Assembly (NCBI GenBank): GCA_965248335.1
Contig: CBDFIY010000002.1
Coordinates: 62,001 to 126,000, forward strand
DNA from: CAKMZU01 sp965248335
GTDB taxonomy: Bacteria > Pseudomonadota > Gammaproteobacteria > Pseudomonadales > DT-91
Direction of reading: 5' to 3'
Length of the DNA: 64,000 nt
The position numbers were made by a program, and so were the translations under genes. Shown piece after piece: positions 33,435-42,889 of the stretch. How positions within the stretch are numbered: position 1 is the stretch's first letter; the number at the start of each line of letters is the position of its first letter. Under the pieces are notes generated by a model. It saw only the letters and a program-made list of their open reading frames with translations. It was not told the DNA's origin and did not search any database.

Positions 33435-34340
33435 TTAATAGCCATTCGCAAGTAACCAGTGATCACCCAGCATGAAAATAAACAGAGCAAATAAGTAAAT
33501 AATTGAATATTTAAATGTCATCATGGGTGCTGCCTTATCCCCACGTAAGATACGCAAAGCGTAATATAGAAACACTACCCCTAGAAAAATAGCACCCATA
33601 AAATATAGCCAGCCACTCATCTGAGTGACAAAAGGAAGTAGGGACGCTGCGATCATAATAAATGTATAAAGCACAATAAATTGAGCAGTTAAGCGGTTAC
33701 CGTGAGTAACGGGTAACATGGGAATGCCTGCTTTGGCGTACTCATCTTTTCGGTGAATCGCAAGAGCCCAAAAATGCGGTGGTGTCCATGCAAAGATAAT
33801 CAATACCAATAGCAATGCATCGGGATCTATTTGATTTGTGACAGCTGTCCAGCCGAGTAAAGGCGGGATTGCACCAGCGATACCCCCTATCACGATATTT
33901 TGAGGTGTCATGCGCTTAAGTATAAGCGTGTAAATAAATGCATAGCCAACAAGCCCACCTAAGGTCAGTAAGGCAGTCAACATATTAACTTCAGAAAATA
34001 ATAACCACTGGCCTGCAAACCCTAATATAAATGAAAAAAATAATGCTTTATGCAGCGGAATAATTCCCTTTGCCACAGGGCGATTTTTTGTACGGTGCAT
34101 CAATTTATCAATCGTTTTATCGGCGATATGGTTTATGACTGCGGCTGACGCCGCACAAAGCCCTATGCCTATGTTAGTTACTACAATTAAATATATCGAC
34201 AACTGGCCATCTTTAGCCATTACCATCCCAATGAGTACGGTGACTAACATTAAAAAAACGACATTGGGCTTGGTCAATGCATAGTAATCTCGCCAGCTGA
34301 TGGGCGGGTGGGTTAAAGGTGACTCAATATTAATGTTCAT
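33435..34340 (-). CDS. cyoE: protohaem IX farnesyltransferase (haem O synthase)
   Basis: A 301-residue UbiA-family prenyltransferase (also called CtaB) that turns haem B into haem O, the first step to haem A for the aa3 oxidase. It has about eight or nine membrane helices. The prenyl-diphosphate site is visible as NHIADKTIDKLMHRTKNRP and the second Asp-rich loop as IHRKDEYAKAG. I use the ATG at 34340, which overlaps the ctaA stop (ATGA), and not the upstream start at 34385 inside ctaA. Confidence 0.95.
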   Translation of the reverse strand: MNINIESPLTHPPISWRDYYALTKPNVVFLMLVTVLIGMVMAKDGQLSIYLIVVTNIGIGLCAASAAVINHIADKTIDKLMHRTKNRPVAKGIIPLHKALFFSFILGFAGQWLLFSEVNMLTALLTLGGLVGYAFIYTLILKRMTPQNIVIGGIAGAIPPLLGWTAVTNQIDPDALLLVLIIFAWTPPHFWALAIHRKDEYAKAGIPMLPVTHGNRLTAQFIVLYTFIMIAASLLPFVTQMSGWLYFMGAIFLGVVFLYYALRILRGDKAAPMMTFKYSIIYLFALFIFMLGDHWLLANGY

Positions 34341-35566
34341 GCGTATTGACTCCTTAAGGCGAAAGACTGCTGGGAATACACCCAATAATTGGCTGTGACA
34401 ACAGAAAGTAGTAAGAGGGCAGCAAACAGGTTATGCAGAATAGCGATAGATAAAGGGAAGCTCAGGAGGATGTTGGCAACCCCTATCCCCACTTGGGCAA
34501 CCAAAATACCAAAACCGACAATAGCCATTGTGCGAGCTAATTGTGACGGCACCCGCCATAGTTGAGCAAAGAAAATCATACAAACGACGGAGACCACCAA
34601 AGCGCCAAGACGATGGACAACATGGATTGCAGCTCGTGCTTCGCTGTGTAACTGACCACCGAGGTAGTTGGGCCCTAAGCGCTGGAAAATATCAAATCCT
34701 TGCCTGAAATTAGCATCTGGCCACAACATACCTTGGCAGGTTGGAAAATCCGCGCAAGCTACTGCTGCATAATTTGCACTGACCCAGCCGCCTAGGATAA
34801 TCTGCATAAGAACAAAACTTAGGCAAATAAAGCCTAGTGGTTTTAGCCACTGAAATGGCAGTAAATTCGATGAGCGTAGCGGCTTAATATCGATAAATTG
34901 AGGTAAAGTCGTTAGGGAGAAAATCACGACAAGTGTCATGCCTCCGAGGAGATGCAAGGTGACGACTTGGGGCCATAATTTTAGCGTAACTGTCCACATA
35001 CCAAATAGGCCTTGTGCCACAATCATCACAACCGCCAGCGTTGCCAGTAGCAGTTGTTTTTCAGATGTTTGCAATAGCCTCATGATGACACTGATGAGCA
35101 AGCAGGTGACACCTATCGCAATAGCTGGATCAAAGGCATCGTATATAGGTACATCAGTGATTTTCCAGTAACGGGATAGGCCAATTCTTGAAAAAAGTAG
35201 CACCTGAGAAACAGTAACTGTAGCAAGACAAAAGTGGCGGCAGGTTTTATTTTTTGCCAAGCGAAAAGCTAATGCAAACAAAACCAGTGTTAAAAGGCCA
35301 AGGCTTGAGGCAAATAGCCGATGTACTTGTTCAGGCCAGGTTTTATTTTTATCAACAGGCGTTTTATTGAAAGATATATTAGCTACCGTCGTTTCAATGT
35401 TGTTTTGTGGCCAAAGGACATGACCATAACAGGTAGGCCAATCTGGGCAGCCGAGGCCAGCATCTGATAAGCGAACAAATGCGCCGAGAGCAATAATGCC
35501 GAGCGTCATAAGAGTGGCCGTAAGAGAGAGCCATTTAAATGCTGGCTTGATCATTTTATTGTGCAT
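34337..35566 (-). CDS. ctaA: haem A synthase (COX15/CtaA)
   Basis: A 409-residue membrane protein with about eight helices that oxidises haem O to haem A. The start region LGAFVRLSDAGLGCPDWPTCYG contains the family signature, and the second half has GGWVSANYAAVACADFPTCQG. The haem-ligand histidines are in EQVHRLFAS, VTLHLLGG, AIHVVHRLGA and ILHNLFAA. It lies between the 194-residue assembly-type gene (11-bp overlap) and cyoE (4-bp overlap). Confidence 0.95.
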   Translation of the reverse strand: MHNKMIKPAFKWLSLTATLMTLGIIALGAFVRLSDAGLGCPDWPTCYGHVLWPQNNIETTVANISFNKTPVDKNKTWPEQVHRLFASSLGLLTLVLFALAFRLAKNKTCRHFCLATVTVSQVLLFSRIGLSRYWKITDVPIYDAFDPAIAIGVTCLLISVIMRLLQTSEKQLLLATLAVVMIVAQGLFGMWTVTLKLWPQVVTLHLLGGMTLVVIFSLTTLPQFIDIKPLRSSNLLPFQWLKPLGFICLSFVLMQIILGGWVSANYAAVACADFPTCQGMLWPDANFRQGFDIFQRLGPNYLGGQLHSEARAAIHVVHRLGALVVSVVCMIFFAQLWRVPSQLARTMAIVGFGILVAQVGIGVANILLSFPLSIAILHNLFAALLLLSVVTANYWVYSQQSFALRSQYA

Positions 35567-36140
35567 ATTTAAATAAGTGCTTAAAATCGCTCATCATTGC
35601 TTTCTCATTTGTACCCGTGGGATAAGTCATCATGATCCATCCTTTAGCGTCAACTAACAGGTAATCACTGTCTCTTATTTGCTTGGGTAATTCGTTAAAA
35701 GCATGGCTATCTGCATTGGCAAGTCGTAGTTTTGGATGACTCTCGTTCGCCGTTTTTATGGCTTCTTGCGATAAAGGCTGATCAATAAATAACTGCAGCC
35801 GACTAAGTTTATTCGCGTGCTTACCCAGAGCGACGTGCATTTGTCGGCTCTCAATTAAATTCTGAGTACAGGTTGGGCATTTGTTTTTAGCCAGCACTAA
35901 TAGTGTCCAGGTTTTATTAAGCTGAATGTGTTTAAAGGGCAGCCCTTTTTGGTTGGTGAGTTTTAATTTTTTTAGAGGTATAGTCGGTACAAGTAGCTGG
36001 CCGGATGTTTTTGTTCCTAGCATATTAACAACATCAATTGATTTTGTGTGATTTAAAAAAAACAAACTGTATGATAAACCCATTAAAAAAAGTGGTGCAC
36101 CAATAATAATGAGTAACGGCCATTGTTGTTTACGAAACAT
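35556..36140 (-). CDS. thioredoxin-fold membrane protein of the oxidase assembly block
   Basis: A 194-residue protein with one N-terminal helix (about 8-29) and a periplasmic part with an NKCPTC (CxxC) motif near residue 90. It resembles the poorly characterised cytochrome oxidase-associated proteins found between surf1 and ctaA in gammaproteobacteria. The CxxC suggests thiol redox or metal handling, for example reducing the CuA cysteines. It begins one base after the surf1 stop and overlaps ctaA by 11 bp. Confidence 0.65.
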   Translation of the reverse strand: MFRKQQWPLLIIIGAPLFLMGLSYSLFFLNHTKSIDVVNMLGTKTSGQLLVPTIPLKKLKLTNQKGLPFKHIQLNKTWTLLVLAKNKCPTCTQNLIESRQMHVALGKHANKLSRLQLFIDQPLSQEAIKTANESHPKLRLANADSHAFNELPKQIRDSDYLLVDAKGWIMMTYPTGTNEKAMMSDFKHLFKYAQ

Positions 36141-36141
36141 T

Positions 36142-36861
36142 TTATTTTTCTCTTATTAGACTTTGATAAATAAACATAACGAAAGTAATTAGGGCGAAGC
36201 TGAACCATTGAAGTGCGTATGCTCGGTGTTTCTCGGGTGTAAAATGAGGTGTTTTTTCTTGAGGAATAACATTTTTTAGTCGTGCCTTGTCAGCACGAAC
36301 AAAAAATGGATAGAATTCCTGCGGTGTTATTTTCTCAAAGATTGCATGATCGATAGCAGGTAAAATTTTATCTTCTAGATGAACAAGATTTTTCTTAATC
36401 AAATTATTTGTTGGAATAATTTCAAGCCTTCCTTCAAGTTTTATTGTGCCATTTAACGGTGTTATATGTGGAAGTTTACGCCTATCAAGATCACCTTTTA
36501 TCCAGCCCATGGCTATAAAAATATGGCCTATTTCTTTATCTTCTAGCACTTGGATCACCTCATAACCGAATTGTCCTTCATTGATTTGATTATCAATGAG
36601 CCAATATCCATCGCGCATTTCTCCTTTTACCCAAACTTTTTTGTAGGGTTTGGGCATTATGTTAATCATCGATAGTGCGGGATCGTCCTGTGCTTGTTGG
36701 TAGTGCCGCTGTAAGTCTTTTTTATACGCGAAGCGTTCAAGCTGCCATAAACCTGCTTTGATAAAAAGGGGCAGGCTAGCGGCTACTAAAAGTGCCAATT
36801 TCCAGTTAAAGTGAAAGCTGAATGTTTGCGAGTTAAGGACAACGCTATGCACTTTTTTCAA
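36142..36861 (-). CDS. SURF1-family cytochrome oxidase assembly protein
   Basis: A 239-residue SURF1 protein with a membrane helix at each end. The segment AGLWQLERFAYK after the first helix and RAYALQWFSFALITFVMF at the second are the family signatures. It helps insert haem A into subunit I. The start is TTG at 36861 with AGGA (minus strand, 36869-36872) seven bases before it; a GTG at 36852 is the only other reasonable start. Either way it overlaps the divergent DUF2909-type start head to head. Confidence 0.92.
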   Translation of the reverse strand: MKKVHSVVLNSQTFSFHFNWKLALLVAASLPLFIKAGLWQLERFAYKKDLQRHYQQAQDDPALSMINIMPKPYKKVWVKGEMRDGYWLIDNQINEGQFGYEVIQVLEDKEIGHIFIAMGWIKGDLDRRKLPHITPLNGTIKLEGRLEIIPTNNLIKKNLVHLEDKILPAIDHAIFEKITPQEFYPFFVRADKARLKNVIPQEKTPHFTPEKHRAYALQWFSFALITFVMFIYQSLIREK

Positions 36862-37077
36862 CTCATGATCCTAATCAATTTCGTTTTACTTATTATTAGT
36901 CTGTTTAGTAGCTTGTGGACGGTCTATAGCATGCGTGGTACGGGATATAGAGCTTTTTATATGCTGTCTATTCGTGCTTTTCTGGCTGTAAGTTTGGTTT
37001 TACTTATCGGGCTCGGTATCGCTACAGGCCAGCTAGGTTCGCACGCGCCTTGGGATTCATTCCCTGCTATCAACTAA
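36847..37077 (+). CDS. DUF2909-type twin-helix membrane protein
   Basis: A 76-residue protein with two membrane helices. The sequence MHFFQLMILINFVLLIISLFS, followed by MRGTGYRAFYMLSIRAFLA, resembles the DUF2909 family found in cytochrome oxidase loci of gammaproteobacteria, of unknown role (probably oxidase assembly or a subunit). I choose ATG 36847 with AAGGA at 36835-36839 as ribosome site. It is the only plus-strand gene in the block, head-to-head overlapping surf1 and converging on ctaE. Confidence 0.78.
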   Translation: MHFFQLMILINFVLLIISLFSSLWTVYSMRGTGYRAFYMLSIRAFLAVSLVLLIGLGIATGQLGSHAPWDSFPAIN

Positions 37078-37099
37078 CAAGCGCATGACTCGCTTTGGA

Positions 37100-38077
37100 C
37101 TAAAACAAATACACCACAAAAACGAGGAATATCCAGACAACATCAACAAAGTGCCAATACCAAGAGGATGCTTCAAAACCAAAATGATCTTCACGTGTAA
37201 ATTGTTTGCCCACCACGCTCCTATAAAACTGCACGCTCAGCATTCCAGCACCCATAATGACATGAAAACCATGAAAGCCTGTTAGCATAAAAAAGGTTGC
37301 ACCATAAGTGCCCGAATTAAGGTACAGACCATAATCGACATAGGCTTCGTGATACTCTAGGTATTGTAAATAGACGAATGCAAATCCTAAAATAAGAGTA
37401 GCTGCTAAAAAACCATTGAATTTTCTTCGGTTATCTTTTTTAAGTGCGTGATGTGCAAACTCTAATAACACAGAGGAAGTGACAAGCAATAGCGTATTCC
37501 AAAAAGGAAGCCAGTGCAGAAGGTTATTGAACCCCGGAAATGACATGTTTCGGTCTGGGCCTGTATGCATGCCATTGTTTGCAAGGTGCCCTGCTTTAAC
37601 CTGTTCTTTTACGCCGCCGAGAGCATCTTGAGGGGTTTCCATTAATGGCCAGCTAAACTCAAAGCCCGGCCATAAAAGTGGATTCATTACGCCCATACCC
37701 TCACCGGAGAGCCAAGGCCCCGAAAGTGCTCTGACATAAAAAAGTACGCCAAAAAATGCAGCAAAGAACATCACTTCAGAAAAAATAAACCACTGCATGC
37801 CGATGCGATAAGAAATTTTTAGCTGTTCAGAATTCATACCTTGCATATTTTCTTTAATTGCTAAGGTGAACCAAGAAGCCAGTGTAATAGAAAATAGTAT
37901 CAAGCCTACGTAGAGTAATAGCCAATCACCACTGCTGGCATTCGCTTTCTGCATGCTGTTTATGCCATTACCCGCACCGAGTGCTATTAAGGCAAGAGCG
38001 GTGGCGGTAAAAATTGCCATACGACTTTGTGCGGGTACATAGTAGCGGGGTGTCCCTGTTTCATCCTTGCTTTCCAT
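37100..38077 (-). CDS. ctaE: cytochrome c oxidase subunit III
   Basis: A 325-residue seven-helix subunit III. Family features are MQWFIFSEVMFFAAFFG, the loop before GFNNLLHWLPFWNTLLLVTSS, YLEYHEAYVDYG, FFMLTGFHGFHV and the end SSWYWHFVDVVWIFLVFVVY. It is longer than many bacterial subunits III because of an insert of about 40 residues between helices 3 and 4. It stabilises proton uptake by subunit I. It lies 16 bp after ctaG. Confidence 0.96.
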   Translation of the reverse strand: MESKDETGTPRYYVPAQSRMAIFTATALALIALGAGNGINSMQKANASSGDWLLLYVGLILFSITLASWFTLAIKENMQGMNSEQLKISYRIGMQWFIFSEVMFFAAFFGVLFYVRALSGPWLSGEGMGVMNPLLWPGFEFSWPLMETPQDALGGVKEQVKAGHLANNGMHTGPDRNMSFPGFNNLLHWLPFWNTLLLVTSSVLLEFAHHALKKDNRRKFNGFLAATLILGFAFVYLQYLEYHEAYVDYGLYLNSGTYGATFFMLTGFHGFHVIMGAGMLSVQFYRSVVGKQFTREDHFGFEASSWYWHFVDVVWIFLVFVVYLF

Positions 38078-38093
38078 GCTTTGCTCCGTTCGG

Positions 38094-38645
38094 TTAATAT
38101 CCGTTTTTTGCAGTTTTAATGCTTGTCTGATTCGTCACATCAAAGAGGGTATAGGCCAGAGTGATGGTATGAATATCCTTGGGTAAGTCTTTGTCTACCG
38201 TAAAGACTAATGGCATTTCTGTATCTTTCATTGCTTCTAGAGGTTGGCGCTCAAAACAAAAACACGCTGTCTTATGAAAATATGCTGCCGCACGCCCCGG
38301 CGAAACACTCGGTATAGCTTGTGCAACCATGTTATGTTGGCTAGGGTTTCTTGCATAGAATTTAGTCAATGTCGATTCCCCTGGATGTACTCGCAAAACT
38401 TTTTCCATAGGTTTAAATTGCCAGTGCATATTGTCGTTATTTCGTGCAATGAATTGAATTTTAATCTCGCGCGTTTTATCAATAACTGCGCTTTGAATTT
38501 GATAAGCACGGGCGTTGGTTTTGCCATTAAGCCCTGTTACATCGCAAAAAACGTCATACAAAGGCACTAGGGCAAAACCAAAAGCAAACATAGTCACAGC
38601 TGTTAGGCAGAGCTTTAAAACAAGATATTTGCTTTTTTGTTTCAT
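38094..38645 (-). CDS. ctaG: Cox11/CtaG copper chaperone
   Basis: A 183-residue protein with one N-terminal membrane helix (about 8-28) and a periplasmic beta domain. The copper-binding CFCF motif is in TACFCFERQ (about residue 131), preceded by a nearby Cys in VFCDVTG. It delivers copper to the CuB centre of subunit I. The position between ctaD and ctaE is the classical one. Confidence 0.96.
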   Translation of the reverse strand: MKQKSKYLVLKLCLTAVTMFAFGFALVPLYDVFCDVTGLNGKTNARAYQIQSAVIDKTREIKIQFIARNNDNMHWQFKPMEKVLRVHPGESTLTKFYARNPSQHNMVAQAIPSVSPGRAAAYFHKTACFCFERQPLEAMKDTEMPLVFTVDKDLPKDIHTITLAYTLFDVTNQTSIKTAKNGY

Positions 38646-38654
38646 TATGAGCGC

Positions 38655-40208
38655 TCACTTCATTTCTGGAGGTCGATCAAATGTATGAAATGGCAAAGGG
38701 GTGGGGAGTGTCCACTCCAAGCCTTGAGCTGATTCCCATGTTTGCTCTTTATCGGTTTTCTTACCGAAGTAGATCGTGCGAATAATATTGAATAAAAATA
38801 ATAACTGCGCTAATCCATAGGTAAAGGCACCAATAGAGGAGATCATATTAAAATCTGCAAATTGAATAGAGTAATCTGGGATACGGCGTGGCATGCCGGC
38901 TAAACCAAGAAAGTGCTGCGGGAAGAAGGTTAAATTAAAGCCGATGAAGGCAATCCAAAAATGCACTTTTCCCATTGTTTCGTCATACATACGTCCTGTC
39001 CATTTAGGTAACCAGTAATACACGGAAGCAGAAATTGAGAAAATAGCGCCGGCAACCATGGTGTAATGAAAGTGCGCAACCACAAAATAAGTGTCGTGGT
39101 ATTGCATATCAGCAGGGGCTATCGCCAGCATGACGCCTGTTAGTCCCCCTAGCGTGAAGAGAAAGACAAATGCAATGGAAAATAGCATGGGTGTTTCGAA
39201 GGTGAGCGAACCTTTAAACATGGTGGTAATCCAGTTAAAGACCTTTGCCGCAGTCGGTACAGCGATGAGCATGGTTGCCCACATAAAATATAACTCGCCA
39301 ACTAACGGCATGCCTACAGTGAACATGTGATGTGCCCACACAATGAATGAGAGGAAAGCAATCGCTGCTGTGGCATAGACCATGGAGGCATAGCCAAACA
39401 AGGGTTTTCTGGAAAATGTAGGGATAATCTCTGAAATCACACCAAAAGCAGGCAGGATGATAATGTACACCTCTGGGTGACCAAAAAACCAAAAAATATG
39501 CTGGAATAATACAGGGTCACCACCACCTGCGGCGCTAAAAAAGGATGTGCCAAAATGAATATCCATTAGCATCATCGTCACTGCGCCAGCAAGTACCGGC
39601 ATCACCGCAATGAGTAAAAAAGCTGTGATCAGCCATGTCCAAACAAACAGTGGCATTTTCATCATGGTCATACCCGGTGCGCGCATGTTCATGACAGTGG
39701 CAATGATATTAATGGCCCCCATGATTGATGAAAGTCCCATGAGGTGAACACCAAAGATAAAAAATGTCACTGAAGGTGGTGCGTATGTTGTTGAGAGCGG
39801 TGCGTAGAATGTCCAGCCAAAATTAGGGCCGCCGCCTTCCATGAAGAGCGATGACAGTAAAACAGCAAAGGCAAAAGGTAAAATCCAGAAACTGAGATTG
39901 TTCATTCTTGGCAAGGCCATATCTGGCGCGCCAATCATGATAGGAATCATGTAGTTAGCGAGGCCGACGAAGGCAGGCATAATTGCGCCAAACACCATAA
40001 CTAAGCCGTGCATGGTGGTCATTTGATTGAAGAATTCAGGAACAATGAGCTGTAACCCCGGCTGAAATAACTCTGCGCGAATAATCATCGCAAAACTACC
40101 GCCGATCAAAAACATGGCAAAACTGAACCACAGATACATTGCACCAATGTCTTTATGATTTGTTGCAAACACCCAGCGTGATATGCCTTTTGCAGGACCG
40201 TGCGCCAT
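38655..40208 (-). CDS. ctaD: cytochrome c oxidase subunit I (aa3 type)
   Basis: A 517-residue twelve-helix catalytic subunit. The low-spin haem ligand is in MTTMHGLVMVFG, the CuB/Tyr cross-link in FWFFGHPEVYIIILPAFG, the two CuB histidines in VWAHHMFTVG, and the haem a3/a ligands in YFVVAHFHYTMVAG. The D-channel region NYMIPIMIGAPDMALPRMNN is present, so this is an A-type proton pump. It reduces oxygen at the end of the aerobic chain. 14 bp after ctaC. Confidence 0.98.
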   Translation of the reverse strand: MAHGPAKGISRWVFATNHKDIGAMYLWFSFAMFLIGGSFAMIIRAELFQPGLQLIVPEFFNQMTTMHGLVMVFGAIMPAFVGLANYMIPIMIGAPDMALPRMNNLSFWILPFAFAVLLSSLFMEGGGPNFGWTFYAPLSTTYAPPSVTFFIFGVHLMGLSSIMGAINIIATVMNMRAPGMTMMKMPLFVWTWLITAFLLIAVMPVLAGAVTMMLMDIHFGTSFFSAAGGGDPVLFQHIFWFFGHPEVYIIILPAFGVISEIIPTFSRKPLFGYASMVYATAAIAFLSFIVWAHHMFTVGMPLVGELYFMWATMLIAVPTAAKVFNWITTMFKGSLTFETPMLFSIAFVFLFTLGGLTGVMLAIAPADMQYHDTYFVVAHFHYTMVAGAIFSISASVYYWLPKWTGRMYDETMGKVHFWIAFIGFNLTFFPQHFLGLAGMPRRIPDYSIQFADFNMISSIGAFTYGLAQLLFLFNIIRTIYFGKKTDKEQTWESAQGLEWTLPTPLPFHTFDRPPEMK

Positions 40209-40222
40209 CCTTGAAACCCCTC

Positions 40223-41362
40223 TTATTGTCCTTGTTTATAATTAAAAACGTCCACAGGTTGGACGACTTCATTCATGTTGTTGCCAAAAGCATTACGCTG
40301 ATAGGTGATCACGGCAGCAAGTTCAATATCGCTTAACTGACTGCCAAATGCTTGCATTGCCGTTCCCTGCATGCCATTGATGACCGTATCGAAATGACCG
40401 GATAGGGCGCCGGTTACGATTGCGCTGCCTGCAATCGCTTTACCAACACCTCCTTTACCTTCGACGCCATGGCACGCCAAGCATGCTTTTTGATAAACTG
40501 TTTCGCCTTCGGCGTAGAGCTCTTTTAGGGTGAATGTCTTACTGGTCAAGGCTTTGAGTTCAGTTGCCTTTTGCTGGCCTTCAATAAGCCAGGCATCAAA
40601 ATCTTTTTGAGATCTTACATCAACAACTATAGGCATAAAGCCATGATCTTTGCCGCAAAGTTCTGCACACTGCCCACGATAAATACCCACTTTTTTAGGT
40701 GTGGACCACGTTTCGTTGATGAAACCTGGGATTGCATCTCTTTTAACGGCTAAGTCTGGAACCCACCAAGAATGAATAACATCGTTAGCTGTAATTAAAA
40801 ATCGTATTTTTTTATTAACGGGTAAAACGAGGGGTTTATCGACTTCGAGTAAATAGTAAGGATTTTTTTTATCAATATTTTGAATTTCATCTTGAGAAGT
40901 ACTGAGTATGGAAAAGAAAGTTAAGTTTTCACCTTCCTCGGTGAGGTATTCATATTTCCACTTCCACTGATAGCCTGTAATCAAGATGTCAAAATCAGCC
41001 TCTGAAGTATCATAGATTTTTATGAGGGTTTTCGATGCAGGCCAAGCCATGCCCATGAGAATGATGAAAGGGATAATTGTCCAAGTTAGCTCTACGGTTG
41101 TATTTTCGTGAAATGTTGCAGGTTTATGCCCATTGGATTTACGGTATTTAATAATGGTGTAGAGCATGAAGAGGAAAACAAGCACGCCCGTTGCCACACA
41201 AATCCAAAAAACTAACATATGAATGTCATAAATTTCTTTACCGACATCGGTTATGCTTTCGGTCATGTTAGTTTCAAAACGTTTACTTATGGCAAAGAGG
41301 TTTTGATTAAGAAAAGCGAGGAAGGTAACGACTGGTAGCGTAATCATCCCTTTACGATACAT
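40223..41362 (-). CDS. ctaC: cytochrome c oxidase subunit II fused to cytochrome c
   Basis: A 379-residue subunit II. After a signal peptide and two membrane helices comes the CuA domain with the ligands in HSWWVPDL and YRGQCAELCGKDHGFM. An extra C-terminal cytochrome c domain carries the haem motif CLACH (about residue 297-301) and the Met ligand region GMQGTAMQAFG, so this is a caa3-like arrangement. It accepts electrons from cytochrome c and passes them to CuA. It is the first gene of ctaC-ctaD-ctaG-ctaE. Confidence 0.97.
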   Translation of the reverse strand: MYRKGMITLPVVTFLAFLNQNLFAISKRFETNMTESITDVGKEIYDIHMLVFWICVATGVLVFLFMLYTIIKYRKSNGHKPATFHENTTVELTWTIIPFIILMGMAWPASKTLIKIYDTSEADFDILITGYQWKWKYEYLTEEGENLTFFSILSTSQDEIQNIDKKNPYYLLEVDKPLVLPVNKKIRFLITANDVIHSWWVPDLAVKRDAIPGFINETWSTPKKVGIYRGQCAELCGKDHGFMPIVVDVRSQKDFDAWLIEGQQKATELKALTSKTFTLKELYAEGETVYQKACLACHGVEGKGGVGKAIAGSAIVTGALSGHFDTVINGMQGTAMQAFGSQLSDIELAAVITYQRNAFGNNMNEVVQPVDVFNYKQGQ

Positions 41363-41569
41363 TTTACATCTCCATGTTCTATCGAACTGACAGGCTTTAT
41401 AATTCTTATTAGGTTAACCCCTGAACAGAAGTTCTTGGAGGGTTAACTGATAACCAGCGCGCAATGTGCTAGCTATTATTTATCCATTTCCTGTAAAACA
41501 TTAGCCATACGGCTTAATATTCTGTCAAAATTACTCTAAATCAACCTTAAGCCATTGTGAAGCTTTTTT
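41363..41569. promoter_or_regulatory. divergent promoter region between ctaC and the MATE gene
   Basis: A 207-bp gap between two divergent genes. It must hold the promoter of the whole ctaCDGE block and the promoter of the MATE transporter gene. I could not single out a convincing box for either, and saw no strong palindrome. Confidence 0.4.
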
Positions 41570-42886
41570 GTGCAGCCTGATTATCAAAACTCAGAAAATA
41601 TCTATCGCAAAATTTGGTCATTAAGCTGGCCTTTAATTTTGGCCAATATCAGTGTGCCACTTTTAGGTATCGTTGATACCGCTTTATTGGGGCATCTTCC
41701 CTCACCGCATTATCTGGCTGCTGTTTCGGTTGGCGCCAGTTTTGTTTCTATTATCCTGCTAGGTTGTAACTTTTTACGAATGAGTACAACGGCACTGGCG
41801 ACTAAGGTCTCTCTATCAGAAAGTGCTAAAGATAGTCGATTTTTGTTTAAATGCAGTGTTTATTTTGCCTTTTTTTTGAGTATTTTGGTTGTCCTTTTAA
41901 GTCCTGTGCTTACACATTATGGTTTAATGATAATGCTTGGATCTTCGTCTGAGCATACATTACGAGCATTGGCTGAGGAATATGTTCAGGTACGGTTGCT
42001 ATCCGCGCCAGCGACTTTTGTCAATTTTGTGTTGGTGGGTTGGGCGATCGCATGGCAGAAGCCGTCACTTGCATTTATATCCCTCTCTAGCACGGCACTT
42101 TTAAATATTCTGTTTGATCTCTTGTTTATATTGGGATTTTCCTTGAGTAGTTTTGGTGCGGCATTAGCTTCTGTACTTGCTGAATGGGCGAGTACGCTCA
42201 TAACACTCATTTTTTTTCGCAAGCTTTTTCCTTCTCTTTTCCGTCAAAACTTTTTGTCGTTACCTGATAAGTCACAGGTTTTCAAACTATTTGCGATGAA
42301 TACGGATTTATTGATTCGCTCAATGAGTTTATTGTTTTGCATTGCCTATTTTAATAGCCAAAGTGCAACTTTAGGCACGCTAACGACAGCGGCTAATGCC
42401 ATTTTATTACAAATTGTTGCTTTTCAAGCTTATGCACTTGATGGTTTTGCTAATGCAACGGAGGCACTGGTTGGTTCGGCAAAAAAAGGCCAAGAACGAC
42501 AGGGCGTATTAAGAAAAAGCCTTATTTTGACGGTTTCTTCAACCTGCCTGCTTTGCCTAATTTTGATATTCACAAAGCCGTATTTTATCGAGCTTTTTAC
42601 GAATCAAGCAGATATTATTATCATTATCGATCAAGTTATTTGGTTAGTTCTTTTATTGCCTATCATTAGTGTCTTCTCATATTGGTTAGATGGTGTTGCA
42701 ATAGGTTTGATGGCCAGCCGAGCTATGCGTAACAGTATTTTAATTTCTGCATTTTTCGTGTTTATTCCTGCTTGTTATCTACTTAAAAACTTTGCCAATA
42801 TGGGGCTATGGATTGCGTTTTTATTGTTCCTTTTAGCACGTAGTTTAACACTTGCCCCCTTTCTTTTATTTCACAAATATACCTAA
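41570..42886 (+). CDS. MATE-family efflux transporter, DinF-like
   Basis: A 438-residue inner-membrane antiporter with 12 membrane segments. The N-terminal signature IWSLSWPLILANISVPLLGIVDTALLGHL is typical of the DinF branch of MATE proteins (drug or metabolite export driven by protons or sodium). The start is a GTG without a good ribosome site. It lies 3 bp before the 568-residue membrane protein gene, so the two are co-transcribed. Confidence 0.9.
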   Translation: MQPDYQNSENIYRKIWSLSWPLILANISVPLLGIVDTALLGHLPSPHYLAAVSVGASFVSIILLGCNFLRMSTTALATKVSLSESAKDSRFLFKCSVYFAFFLSILVVLLSPVLTHYGLMIMLGSSSEHTLRALAEEYVQVRLLSAPATFVNFVLVGWAIAWQKPSLAFISLSSTALLNILFDLLFILGFSLSSFGAALASVLAEWASTLITLIFFRKLFPSLFRQNFLSLPDKSQVFKLFAMNTDLLIRSMSLLFCIAYFNSQSATLGTLTTAANAILLQIVAFQAYALDGFANATEALVGSAKKGQERQGVLRKSLILTVSSTCLLCLILIFTKPYFIELFTNQADIIIIIDQVIWLVLLLPIISVFSYWLDGVAIGLMASRAMRNSILISAFFVFIPACYLLKNFANMGLWIAFLLFLLARSLTLAPFLLFHKYT

Positions 42887-42889
42887 CGA

